A stretch of DNA of 64,000 bases from a bacterium M00.F.Ca.ET.205.01.1.1 (GTDB taxonomy: Bacteria > Pseudomonadota > Alphaproteobacteria > Rhizobiales > Rhizobiaceae), in contig SRUQ01000011.1 of NCBI GenBank assembly GCA_004791255.1, positions 132,578-196,577 on the forward strand, read 5' to 3'. The position numbers were made by a program, and so were the translations under genes. The notes beneath the pieces were generated by a model. The model made no database searches and was not told the DNA's origin. It saw nothing but the letters and a program-made list of their open reading frames with translations. Positions 34,406 to 44,424 of this stretch are shown here, piece after piece; the first letter of the stretch is position 1, and the number at the start of each line of letters is the position of its first letter.

Positions 34406-37400
34406 GGAGCGTGTCCTATCTCCATCGCGCGCGCATCGATCGGCGTCACCACACCATAGAGTTTCGCCGGGTTGCCGCGCCAGACGGTGTTCGGCTCGAG
34501 TACTTCGCCCTTCATCACGAAGCAGTCGACATCCGCCACGGATCCCTCACCGACCACCACCGCGTAGTGGATGAAAGAGGACGGAGCCAGGGTGCAGCCG
34601 TTGCCGATACGGATGTAGTCGGACTTGAACGCCCCTTCCTCCAGCGAGTGGGCCTGGATGACGCAACCCTCGTTGAGCGTCACGTCGTCACCGATCTCCA
34701 CCAGCGACCGTTCGGTAATGATGCTTCCCCCGTCATAGACGCGTCGCCCGACTTTCACCCCCAGCATGCGCAGGATGAGTGGCCTGAACGGGGTGCCGGT
34801 GAACAGGCCCATGATCGGCGAATCCGACAATTTCCAGTGGCGTTCGTGCCGCCAGAACACGGGGTCGTAGATCGTGGCCATTCTGGGCTTCAGCCGGCGG
34901 AAGCCGAGGCTGGCGCGTTCGAGGAAAATGTAGAATGGTATGCCGATGGCCGAGGTCAGCACCACCGCCACGAACAGGGCCGTCTGCGCCCATTCGGTAT
35001 AGTAATTGAGCGCGCGGTCCCAAATGGCGAGCGTCACGAACAGGATCAGCCATTGCGCGGCCAGGAACAGCAACGCGGTGACCAGATTGTGGAGGTTCTT
35101 CAGCGGCAGGCGGCGGCGCCGCTCCTCGTCGGAAATCAATCCGAGAAGTTCCTTGTCGCGATTGACCATGCGCGGGATTTCAAAGGGCGGCGATCCCAGC
35201 AGCCCGACATTCTCGCGGATCGGACCGTCCACCGGCACGTGGACCTTGGTTCCGAGCAGGCAATTGTCGCCGGTGCGGGAATCCGGTGAATAGATGATGT
35301 TGTTGCCGAAGAAATTGCGCTCGCCGACCCGTGTGTGCTCGAGGCGGAAGGAGTTGGCCGACTTCTGCATGTTGACCATGAACAGACCGTCGGACACCAT
35401 GGTTTCCGAACCGATTTCGCTCAGCAACGGGTTCTCGTGCCGCTGGTTGGTGCCGAAATTCGAACCGGTCTGATCCACCTTGTTCAAGCGCCAGCCAATG
35501 GCGCGCAGATAGTAGACGACGGCCGAGCTGTCGCCGAACAGGACGTTCAGCAAACGCACGTTGCTGACCAGTTCCAGCATCGATTGCAGCCAGTAGTGGA
35601 AGCCATAGAGCGAATAGTTTCGACCGGGCTTCAGCATGAGATTGAACAGCCGCGGCACGATGGCGGCCAGCAGCACCCCGCCGATAACGAAGCCCGCCAC
35701 CGTGACGGTGGTGCCGATCGCAACGATGCCGATGGTCTCGTCATAGTCGTCGCCGACATTTTGCCAGTAGGCATGGAAGAAAAGCGGGAACGGCGTGACG
35801 ATGGCGAAGAGGATGAAGAGCTGGATCGTCTCATAGATTATCCGGCGCGCTCTCGACAGCGGCACATTGGGAACCTTGCAATAGTCCGCCTCGGTCGCAA
35901 TCGCGGGTGATCCGTGCCAGCGCTCGCCGGCGGGGATCGCTTGCCCGCGATGCAGCGAAGAGGCGTGGCCGAGCTGAGCGCCGTCGCCGATGCGGGTGTC
36001 GATGTCCAAAGTCGAGCCAACGCCGACGAAGGCGTTATGGCCGATGTTGAGTGGGCCGGTGTGGATGTAGCCCGCCTGGGCGCGGAAACCCAGGATCATC
36101 GAGTCCTTGCGCAGGATGGAGTTGTCGCCGATCGTGATCAGGTCGGTGCAGACCGGAACGGAGCGGCACTCGATGACCGTGCGATGACCGAGCCGCGCAC
36201 CGAGCAGGCGCAAATAGAGGCTGTAGAGCGGGCTGCCGCGGAACAGCACCACCGGCGCGCTGCGGACCAGTGTCTTCACAACCCAGAAGCGATAGTAGCG
36301 CCACCCCCAGATTGGGAAGGTTTCAGCCTTCCAACGGCCGACCAGAAGCCATTTGGCGATGACCGCAAAGCCGCTGAGCCCAAAAAACACGCCGGCGGAC
36401 AGAAGAACGCAACGCAGATAGAGCTGCGTCGAGTCGTCCAGCGCGTCATAGATCCAGTTGAGCCCGTCATTGATCGCCCACAGCGAGACATAGCTGTAGA
36501 CCGCGTAGAACAGCAACTGGCCGAAGCCCGTGCTCCAATAGGCGAGATTGGAAGCCCGATGCGTCAGCATCGGCTCGCTTGTGGCGACCGCGGCCATCTG
36601 CGGCGCGCGCAGGTAATCGGCGAGCCGCGCTACCGTGGGGTGCAGGTAGATGTCGCGCATGGACGTCGTCGACCAGCCCTTATGCGAGCGGATGCGCGCG
36701 CAGAACCGGGCCATCAGCAGCGAGTTCGCGCCGAGGTCGTCGAAGAAGTGATCCTCGATGGAGATATCCTCGAACTTCAGCACCGCGGCTAGGGTATCGA
36801 CGAGAAACTTCTCGTCTTCGTTGCGCGGGTCGATCATCGCGTGGCCGGCGGCGACACGTGCGCTGGTCGGCTTCGGCAATTTCCTCAGATCGACCTTGTT
36901 GGAAACGGTCATCGGAATCGCGGGCAGCTGCTCCAGATAGGCCGGAACCATGTAGTCGGGCAGCTTTCGCTTCAGCTCCTGGACGAGCAGGGTGCGATCC
37001 ACGCCTTCGCCGCCAGCCTTCGGCGCATAGTAGCCGACCAACTCCGTGCGCTCAGGCTCGACTTCCCACGTCGTCACCGCGGCCTGGGCGATTCCAGGCT
37101 GATCCAGCAGCACCGCCTCGATCTCGCCCAGTTCGATGCGATAGCCGCGGATCTTCACCTGCGTATCGATGCGGCCGTGGTACTCGATGTCGCCCTTATC
37201 GTTGATGCGGCCAAGGTCGCCCGTCCGATAGATGCGGCCGCTGGGATTGTTGGGCAGGCCGATGAAATCCCGGACAAACTTCTGCTCGGTCAGGTCGGGC
37301 CGGTTGAGATAGCCAACGGCCACGCCCATGCCGCCGATGCAGATCTCACCCAGTTGGTCGCCGGTCAGTACATCAGGCTTTTCCGGATCGAGGATGGCTA

Positions 37401-38472
37401 TCGAATAGGTGGGCAGCGGCTTGCCGATCGTCACCGGCTCGTCCGGGCTCAGCAAGGCCATGGTGGCGGTGACCGTCGCTTCGGTCGGCCCATAGGTGTT
37501 GAGGATCTGGCGACCGGGCTTTGCCCAACGCGCCACGAGCTTCGGCGAACAGGCCTCGCCGCCGACCAGGATCGCGCGCAGGCTTGGCGCGTCGCTCTCG
37601 ATCGATGACAGCAGGGTCGGGCTGCAGGCCATGCATGTGATGTGATGCTCGCGCAGGAAACTGGCCAGTTCCTCGCCCACGAGCGGCTGCTGGCCAGGCG
37701 CCGGCACGACAGTGGCGCCAGCGACAAAAGGCACCCAGATCTCTTCCGAGGAAAAGTCGAAGGCGATGGTCATGCCCTGGTACACGCGGTCGCCGGGTTG
37801 GTAGCCGTAGGACGCCGCGGCGACGCGGATGAAGTTGCAGAAGCTCTGGTGGGTGATGACCACGCCCTTCGGCTTGCCCGTGGTGCCCGATGTGTAAAGG
37901 ATGTAGCAGACCTGATCCTGGCTGCCGTCCGGCAAAGGTGCCGTTTCCGGCTTGAGCGCGATTTCAGACTCCGCGGAGTCGATCGAGATATGCGGAACGG
38001 GCAGGCGCGCCACGCGCGCGGCATAACCGGAGACGCTGATCACCATGGTGACATTGGCGTCTTCGATGATCATCACCATGCGATCTTCGGGAAACGCGGT
38101 GGCCAGCGGGACGAAAGCCGCTCCGGCCTTCATCACCGCAAGGATGGCGATGTAGGTTTCGGCGGAGCGATCCAGCAAAAGGCCTACCCTGTCGCCCGGC
38201 TTCACGCCGCGCTCGATCAGCAGATGCGCGAACTGGTTGGCGCGGCTGTTCAACTCGCGGTATGACCAGGGCCGGCCGCCGGAAACGACTGCCGGTGCGG
38301 CGTCGAAGCGGCTCGCCAGGTCGCCGAAGAACCGGTCGAGCCGCTCATGCGGCTCGCCTTTCTGGATGAAATCGGGGCCGATAAGGATCTGATCGCGCGC
38401 CAGCGACCCCGCCGTTACTTTGGCCTGGTGAGAGTTCTTTTTGACGGGTTCACGGGTTTCACTGAGTGACAT
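34402..38472 (-). CDS. Pls/PosA-type single-module non-ribosomal peptide synthetase
   Basis: Protein of 1356 residues. Adenylation domain about 47-530: A3 YTSGTTGKPKG 193-203, A4 FDFSSEE 238-244, YGPTE 327-331, YRTGD 415-419, RGYRIELGEIE 442-452, Lys526. Thiolation domain about 550-620 with GANS, phosphopantetheine Ser584. The C-terminal half (about 640-1356) has roughly six membrane spans and left-handed beta-helix hexapeptide blocks (TVIECRSVPVCTDLITIG; LVEIGDDVTLNEG). This is the architecture of epsilon-poly-lysine synthetase (Pls) and PosA-like enzymes, which polymerise one amino acid without a condensation or thioesterase domain. ATG 38472 is chosen; ATGs at 38526 and 38544 would extend it without family support. 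Operon with GNAT and phosphopantetheinyl transferase. Confidence 0.9.
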   Translation of the reverse strand: MSLSETREPVKKNSHQAKVTAGSLARDQILIGPDFIQKGEPHERLDRFFGDLASRFDAAPAVVSGGRPWSYRELNSRANQFAHLLIERGVKPGDRVGLLLDRSAETYIAILAVMKAGAAFVPLATAFPEDRMVMIIEDANVTMVISVSGYAARVARLPVPHISIDSAESEIALKPETAPLPDGSQDQVCYILYTSGTTGKPKGVVITHQSFCNFIRVAAASYGYQPGDRVYQGMTIAFDFSSEEIWVPFVAGATVVPAPGQQPLVGEELASFLREHHITCMACSPTLLSSIESDAPSLRAILVGGEACSPKLVARWAKPGRQILNTYGPTEATVTATMALLSPDEPVTIGKPLPTYSIAILDPEKPDVLTGDQLGEICIGGMGVAVGYLNRPDLTEQKFVRDFIGLPNNPSGRIYRTGDLGRINDKGDIEYHGRIDTQVKIRGYRIELGEIEAVLLDQPGIAQAAVTTWEVEPERTELVGYYAPKAGGEGVDRTLLVQELKRKLPDYMVPAYLEQLPAIPMTVSNKVDLRKLPKPTSARVAAGHAMIDPRNEDEKFLVDTLAAVLKFEDISIEDHFFDDLGANSLLMARFCARIRSHKGWSTTSMRDIYLHPTVARLADYLRAPQMAAVATSEPMLTHRASNLAYWSTGFGQLLFYAVYSYVSLWAINDGLNWIYDALDDSTQLYLRCVLLSAGVFFGLSGFAVIAKWLLVGRWKAETFPIWGWRYYRFWVVKTLVRSAPVVLFRGSPLYSLYLRLLGARLGHRTVIECRSVPVCTDLITIGDNSILRKDSMILGFRAQAGYIHTGPLNIGHNAFVGVGSTLDIDTRIGDGAQLGHASSLHRGQAIPAGERWHGSPAIATEADYCKVPNVPLSRARRIIYETIQLFILFAIVTPFPLFFHAYWQNVGDDYDETIGIVAIGTTVTVAGFVIGGVLLAAIVPRLFNLMLKPGRNYSLYGFHYWLQSMLELVSNVRLLNVLFGDSSAVVYYLRAIGWRLNKVDQTGSNFGTNQRHENPLLSEIGSETMVSDGLFMVNMQKSANSFRLEHTRVGERNFFGNNIIYSPDSRTGDNCLLGTKVHVPVDGPIRENVGLLGSPPFEIPRMVNRDKELLGLISDEERRRRLPLKNLHNLVTALLFLAAQWLILFVTLAIWDRALNYYTEWAQTALFVAVVLTSAIGIPFYIFLERASLGFRRLKPRMATIYDPVFWRHERHWKLSDSPIMGLFTGTPFRPLILRMLGVKVGRRVYDGGSIITERSLVEIGDDVTLNEGCVIQAHSLEEGAFKSDYIRIGNGCTLAPSSFIHYAVVVGEGSVADVDCFVMKGEVLEPNTVWRGNPAKLYGVVTPIDARAMEIGHAP

Positions 38473-38789
38473 CTGGAATCGCTGCTGATATTTCTTGCTT
38501 GATCGGTGCCCTAAAGCACGTCGCATCGAAACGGATTCGCGCAACGCGCATCAGGTCTTTGTTTCCATACATGCCGCTGCACCAAAACCGAGGTCACTTT
38601 TGGGTGACATTCATTGGTGCATCGATATGTAAAGCCAACGCATGGGGATAAGACCCTTGCGGCGTGGTCGGCCTGTTAAGTCCCAGAACATGAATGTGTG
38701 ATGAATGAGGGGCGGCCCTATCGACATCGATAGCTCCGCATTTCAACCATTCGCGCTCGATTGACACGCGCAATCGGAAAAGTATTGGT
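38473..38789. other. intergenic region upstream of the NRPS operon
   Basis: About 317 bases between the NRPS start and the stop of the pncC/cinA-type gene. It holds a nested palindrome (38578-38621) and no convincing gene on either strand. It must contain the promoter of the NRPS operon. Confidence 0.5.
38578..38621. promoter_or_regulatory. nested inverted repeat upstream of the NRPS operon
   Basis: Outer arms TGCACCAA/TTGGTGCA (38578-38585, 38614-38621) enclose inner arms GTCAC/GTGAC (38593-38597, 38604-38608). It lies about 106-150 bases before the NRPS start, a sensible place for a regulator site. No regulator gene is adjacent. Confidence 0.4.
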
Positions 38790-39299
38790 CTAGTTGGCGA
38801 CCTGGCTACCCAGACCCTTGTCGAGCGCGCGCAAGCCGAAACCCAGAGCGTGCCTGACCGTCTCGCGGCGAATGAAATCGCGGCCCTTGTCCTCGAAGAC
38901 CTGCCGCTCGGCGACAGGCGGCTGGCCCGCCAGCGCCAGCCCGAACCAGACGAGGCCGACCGGTTTTTGCACCGAGCCGCCGCCGGGTCCGGCGATGCCG
39001 GTGACCGACAGGGTCAGCGCGGCCCGCGAACGGGCGAGGGCACCGCCGGCCATCTCGATCGCCGTCTCGCGGGACACCGCGCCATGCGCTTCGAGCGTGG
39101 CGGCCGAAACGCCGAGCATCTGCATCTTGGCTTCGTTGGAATAGGTGATGAAGCCGCGGTCGACCACGGCGGAGGATCCGGCGATATCGGTGAGCGCGGC
39201 GATAATCATGCCGCCGGTGCAGCTTTCGGCCGTCGCCAGCATGATGCCGCGCCGCAGGCAGGCTTGCAGCAGCGCATCGGCAAGCCCGCCGCTGCTCAT
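38790..39299 (-). CDS. pncC: CinA C-terminal family protein (nicotinamide-nucleotide amidase)
   Basis: Stand-alone CinA C-terminal domain of 169 residues. It has TAESCTGGMIIAALTDIAGSS, YSNEAKMQMLGV and SVTGIAGPGGG, the motifs of the NMN deamidase family. It recycles nicotinamide mononucleotide to nicotinate mononucleotide. The start overlaps the ispDF stop (ATGA). Confidence 0.92.
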   Translation of the reverse strand: MSSGGLADALLQACLRRGIMLATAESCTGGMIIAALTDIAGSSAVVDRGFITYSNEAKMQMLGVSAATLEAHGAVSRETAIEMAGGALARSRAALTLSVTGIAGPGGGSVQKPVGLVWFGLALAGQPPVAERQVFEDKGRDFIRRETVRHALGFGLRALDKGLGSQVAN

Positions 39300-40525
39300 G
39301 CCGGTATCTCGCCTGGAAAAGCCACGCTGGCGGTGGCGATCGCCGCTATGCCTTCTTCGCGTCCGACAAAGCCGAGCTTTTCATTGGTGGTCGCCTTGAT
39401 CGAGATGCGGTCCGCCGAAATGCCCAGCATCCGGGACAGGGCAGCCGTCATTGCCTCGCGATGCGGGCCGACGCGCGGTGCCTCGCAGATCAGCGTGATG
39501 TCGGCGTTGGCGATGCGGCCGCCGCGTTCGCGCACGAGTCGGGCCGCGTGTTCGACGAAGATCCTTGATGCAGCGCCTTTCCACTGCGGATCGGATGGCG
39601 GGAAGTGCGTGCCGATGTCGCCGGCGCCACAAGTTGCCAGTAGCGCATCGGTGAGCGCATGCAGGCAGACATCGGCGTCCGAATGGCCGGACAATTTTCT
39701 GTGATGCGGGATGGCGACGCCACACAGGGTGACATGGTCACCGGGCTCGAACGCGTGGACGTCGTATCCGTTGCCGGTGCGGATATCGGGAAAGTGGGTC
39801 CGCTCGCTGGAAAGTCGCTGGTGCGCCATGGCGATGTCTCGTGCCCATGTGAGTTTGACATTGTCCGGCGAGCCGGGAACGAGCTTTACCGGCATTTGCA
39901 TCCATTCGGCGATCGCCGCGTCATCGGTAAAGTCGGTTTTGCCCCGATGGTAGGCTTCCTCATGCATTGCCATGATCGCGAGGAATGGAAAGCCCTGTGG
40001 TGTTTGCGCCGCGTGAAGCCCGTTCCGGGAGACGGTCTCGCCGACCAGGCCGCTGGCCGATTCGCGTTTCAGCGTGTCGGCAACGGGGAGGGCGGGGAGT
40101 GCGCCCTCGCGCTCGCCGATCGCCGCGATGGTCCGGTCGATCAGATCCAAATCGACGAAGGGACGCGCGGCATCATGGATAAGGACCTTGTCCGGCGCGT
40201 AGCTTCTCAGGGCTTGAAGCCCGAGCCGAACCGAATCCTGTCTGGTCGCGCCGCCGGCAATCGCCGTGACCCGATCGGCATTGGTGCCGACCGCTTGCCG
40301 GAAGAGTTCTTGGTCCTCGGCGTGAATGGCCACGACGATCCGGCCGATGAGCGGATGGGCCAGGAAAATGTCGATGACATGAGCGATGACGGCGCGGCCG
40401 CCAATCCTTTGATATTGCTTCGGGCCATCGGCCTGTCCGGCGCGCGCGCCACGGCCGGCCGCGACGATAACCACCGCGACCTTGCCATTCCGATCTGAAG
40501 CCTGATTTTCGCTCGCGTCAGTCAT
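39296..40525 (-). CDS. ispDF: bifunctional IspD/IspF isoprenoid enzyme
   Basis: Fusion of 409 residues. The N-terminal IspD part (about 10-235) opens VVIVAAGRGARAG with PKQY, transferring CMP to MEP. The C-terminal IspF part (from about 248) opens GNGYDVHAF and contains HSDADVCLHALTDALL with its zinc ligands, making the cyclic diphosphate. Fused ispDF is common in alphaproteobacteria. It is divergent from dusB. Confidence 0.96.
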   Translation of the reverse strand: MTDASENQASDRNGKVAVVIVAAGRGARAGQADGPKQYQRIGGRAVIAHVIDIFLAHPLIGRIVVAIHAEDQELFRQAVGTNADRVTAIAGGATRQDSVRLGLQALRSYAPDKVLIHDAARPFVDLDLIDRTIAAIGEREGALPALPVADTLKRESASGLVGETVSRNGLHAAQTPQGFPFLAIMAMHEEAYHRGKTDFTDDAAIAEWMQMPVKLVPGSPDNVKLTWARDIAMAHQRLSSERTHFPDIRTGNGYDVHAFEPGDHVTLCGVAIPHHRKLSGHSDADVCLHALTDALLATCGAGDIGTHFPPSDPQWKGAASRIFVEHAARLVRERGGRIANADITLICEAPRVGPHREAMTAALSRMLGISADRISIKATTNEKLGFVGREEGIAAIATASVAFPGEIPA

Positions 40526-40666
40526 GCCTGAGTGGTCCTAGTCTCGGCCAAAGCCGAAGGCCAGCATTTTCCCAATTGCGCCGTAATGTGGCGTCATTCC
40601 GCGTTGCACATTGCGACCGATATGGCTAGAGAATGTGCAACGAATGGACGTGCTTGGTTTTTGTGC

Positions 40667-41695
40667 ATGGTTAATTTGACCACATTGGCCGCGCCTCTCG
40701 ACGTCGGCGGCGTCGAAATCCGCAATCGCGTGTTCCTGGCACCGATGTCGGGGATAACGGACGAACCCTTCCGCAAGCGCGCCCATGCGCATGGCGCGGG
40801 CCTGGTCGTGTCCGAAATGGTGGCCAGCGGCGAGCTTGCCAAGGGTCGCGCCGGTTTCGACCTGCGCATACGGCATTCCGGATTGCCCGTCCATATGGTG
40901 CAGCTGGCCGGCCGCGAGGCGGCGCACATGGCCGAGGGCGCGCGCATCGCCGCCGGCGAGGGTGCCGACATCATCGACATCAACATGGGCTGCCCCGCCA
41001 AGAAGGTCACCGGCGGCTATGCCGGCTCGGCATTGATGCTGGACCTCGATCACGCGCTGTCGCTGATCGAGGCCGTGGTCGGCGCGGTCGATGTGCCGGT
41101 GACGGTCAAGATGCGGCTCGGTTGGGACGAAGGCGCGCTCAACGCGCCGATGCTTGCGCGCCGCGCCGAGCAGGCCGGCGTCAAGATGGTGACGGTGCAT
41201 GGCCGCACGCGCTGCCAGTTCTACCAGGGCAAGGCCGACTGGCGCGCCATCGCTCGCGTCAAGGAGGCAGTGTCCATCCCGGTCGTCGCCAATGGCGATG
41301 TCCGTGCGCCGGCCGAGGCTGCCGCCATTCTTGACCAATCGGGCGCCGATGCGGTGATGGTCGGCCGCGCCCATTACGGCGCGCCCTGGATTGCCGGCGG
41401 CATCGCGGCCGCGGCGGCCGGCACGGCGGCTCCCGGCGTGCCGGAGAGCGCGACGGCATTGGCCGACTACGTCGTTGCCCATTACGAGGACATGCTGGCG
41501 CTCTACGGCGTCGAGAGCGGCCTGCGCCAGGCACGCAAGCATCTGGGCTGGTATCTCGACCGCCATGCCGCCGGCGTTGCCGACGAAAGCCGCAAGGCCA
41601 TTCTCACTTCTTTCGAGCCTGCGAGGACCATTGCCATGCTGCGCGAGGTCTTTGCGGCCACCGACCAGGCACGCGACCTGCGGAGCGCGGCATGA
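40667..41695 (+). CDS. dusB: tRNA-dihydrouridine synthase (DusB/NifR3)
   Basis: FMN enzyme of 342 residues that reduces uridines in tRNA. The opening VFLAPMSGITDEPFR and the catalytic-Cys motif INMGCPAKKV (Cys in MGCP) identify the Dus family, with HGRTRCQFYQG later. This is the classical nifR3 position ahead of ntrBC in rhizobia. ATG 40667 is chosen from the family N-terminus; ATG 40622 is an in-frame alternative. It overlaps ntrB by four bases. Confidence 0.94.
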   Translation: MVNLTTLAAPLDVGGVEIRNRVFLAPMSGITDEPFRKRAHAHGAGLVVSEMVASGELAKGRAGFDLRIRHSGLPVHMVQLAGREAAHMAEGARIAAGEGADIIDINMGCPAKKVTGGYAGSALMLDLDHALSLIEAVVGAVDVPVTVKMRLGWDEGALNAPMLARRAEQAGVKMVTVHGRTRCQFYQGKADWRAIARVKEAVSIPVVANGDVRAPAEAAAILDQSGADAVMVGRAHYGAPWIAGGIAAAAAGTAAPGVPESATALADYVVAHYEDMLALYGVESGLRQARKHLGWYLDRHAAGVADESRKAILTSFEPARTIAMLREVFAATDQARDLRSAA

Positions 41696-42833
41696 GCACT
41701 TCTATTATTGGCCAGGACCTAAAAATGGCTGATGCCGCCCAGATCGTGCTCAACACCATCCGGCGCCCGGTGATCATGATCAGCGAGGAAGGGTTCATCA
41801 CCTTCGCCAACGCCGATGCCGAGGATTTCTTCCGCTCGAGCGCGACAATGCTGGCGCGCAACACACTCTCCAAGCTCATTCCTTTCGGCAGCCCGCTGCT
41901 GACGCTGGTCGATCAGGTGCGCGAGCGCCGCGCGCCGGTCAACGAGTATCGGGTCGATGTGTCGTCGCCGCGCCTCGGCATCGAGAAAGTCGTCGACCTC
42001 TATGTCGCGCCGGTGCCGGAATTTCCGGGCTCGGTCGTGGTGATGTTCCAGGAGCGGTCGATGGCCGACAAGATCGACCGGCAGATGACGCATCGCGGCG
42101 CCGCGCGCTCGGTGACCGGCCTTGCGGCGATGCTTGCCCATGAGATCAAGAACCCGCTCTCCGGCATAAGGGGTGCCGCGCAACTGCTCGAACTGTCGGC
42201 GTCCGACGAGGACCGCGCGCTGACCCGGCTGATCACCGACGAGACGGATCGCATCGTGTCGCTGGTCGATCGCATGGAAGTGTTTTCCGATGAGCGGCCG
42301 ATCGATCGCTATCCCGTCAACATCCATGTCGTGCTCGATCACGTGAAGGCGATCTCGAAGAACGGTTTTGCAAAGAAAATCAAAATATTGGAGGACTATG
42401 ATCCATCGTTGCCTCCAGTGTTTGCCAACCGCGACCAACTGATCCAGGTGTTCCTCAATCTGGTCAAGAATGCAGCCGAGGCGATCGGCAGCGACCCGCA
42501 GGGCGAGATTGTGCTGTCCACCGCCTTCAGGCCCGGAATCCGTGTTTCCGTTCCGGGCACGCAGGACCGTGTCTCGCTGCCGCTGGAATTCTGCGTGCGC
42601 GACAACGGCCCTGGTGTTTCGGAAGATATCCTGCCGATCCTGTTCGATCCGTTCATCACCACCAAGCAGAACGGTTCGGGACTGGGCCTGGCGCTGGTCG
42701 CCAAGATCGTCGGCGAGCACGGCGGCATCATCGAGTGCGACTCGACACCGCGCGCGACCAATTTCCGCATCCTGATGCCGGCCTGGAAGGAAATGCCGTT
42801 CGGCGCTGACGAAGACGGTGAAGGAGACAGCAA

Positions 42834-42837
<4 letters not shown>
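41692..42837 (+). CDS. ntrB: nitrogen regulation sensor kinase NtrB
   Basis: Cytoplasmic histidine kinase of 381 residues with an N-terminal PAS domain (about 10-120), H-box AMLAHEIKNPLSGIRGAAQL with phosphorylated His150, and ATP-binding N and G boxes (NLVKNAAEAIG, DNGPGVSEDI, GSGLGLALV). It phosphorylates NtrC under nitrogen limitation, controlled by PII. Coupled by ATGA overlaps to dusB and ntrC. Confidence 0.97.
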
Positions 42838-44294
<1,457 letters not shown>

Positions 44295-44424
44295 GCTCGA
44301 GCAGGCTCAAAGGCTCTTTTCCGGGGACCGAGCGCCGAAAGATTCCCGCTGCGGTCACACTTGTTGCATAATCGCCACAATGCGTTGCATACATCCGACG
44401 CAATCACTGGTTCTAGACGGCGAC

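Noticed and set aside
34411..38265. Several long plus-strand frames opposite the NRPS gene
   Set aside because: Shadows of the NRPS gene with Arg/Asp/His-rich composition; none has a domain or start signal.
44351..44370. Sigma-54-like GG...GC element before ntrY
   Set aside because: The spacing between GG and GC is 11 bases, not 10, and the TGGCAC block is poor.
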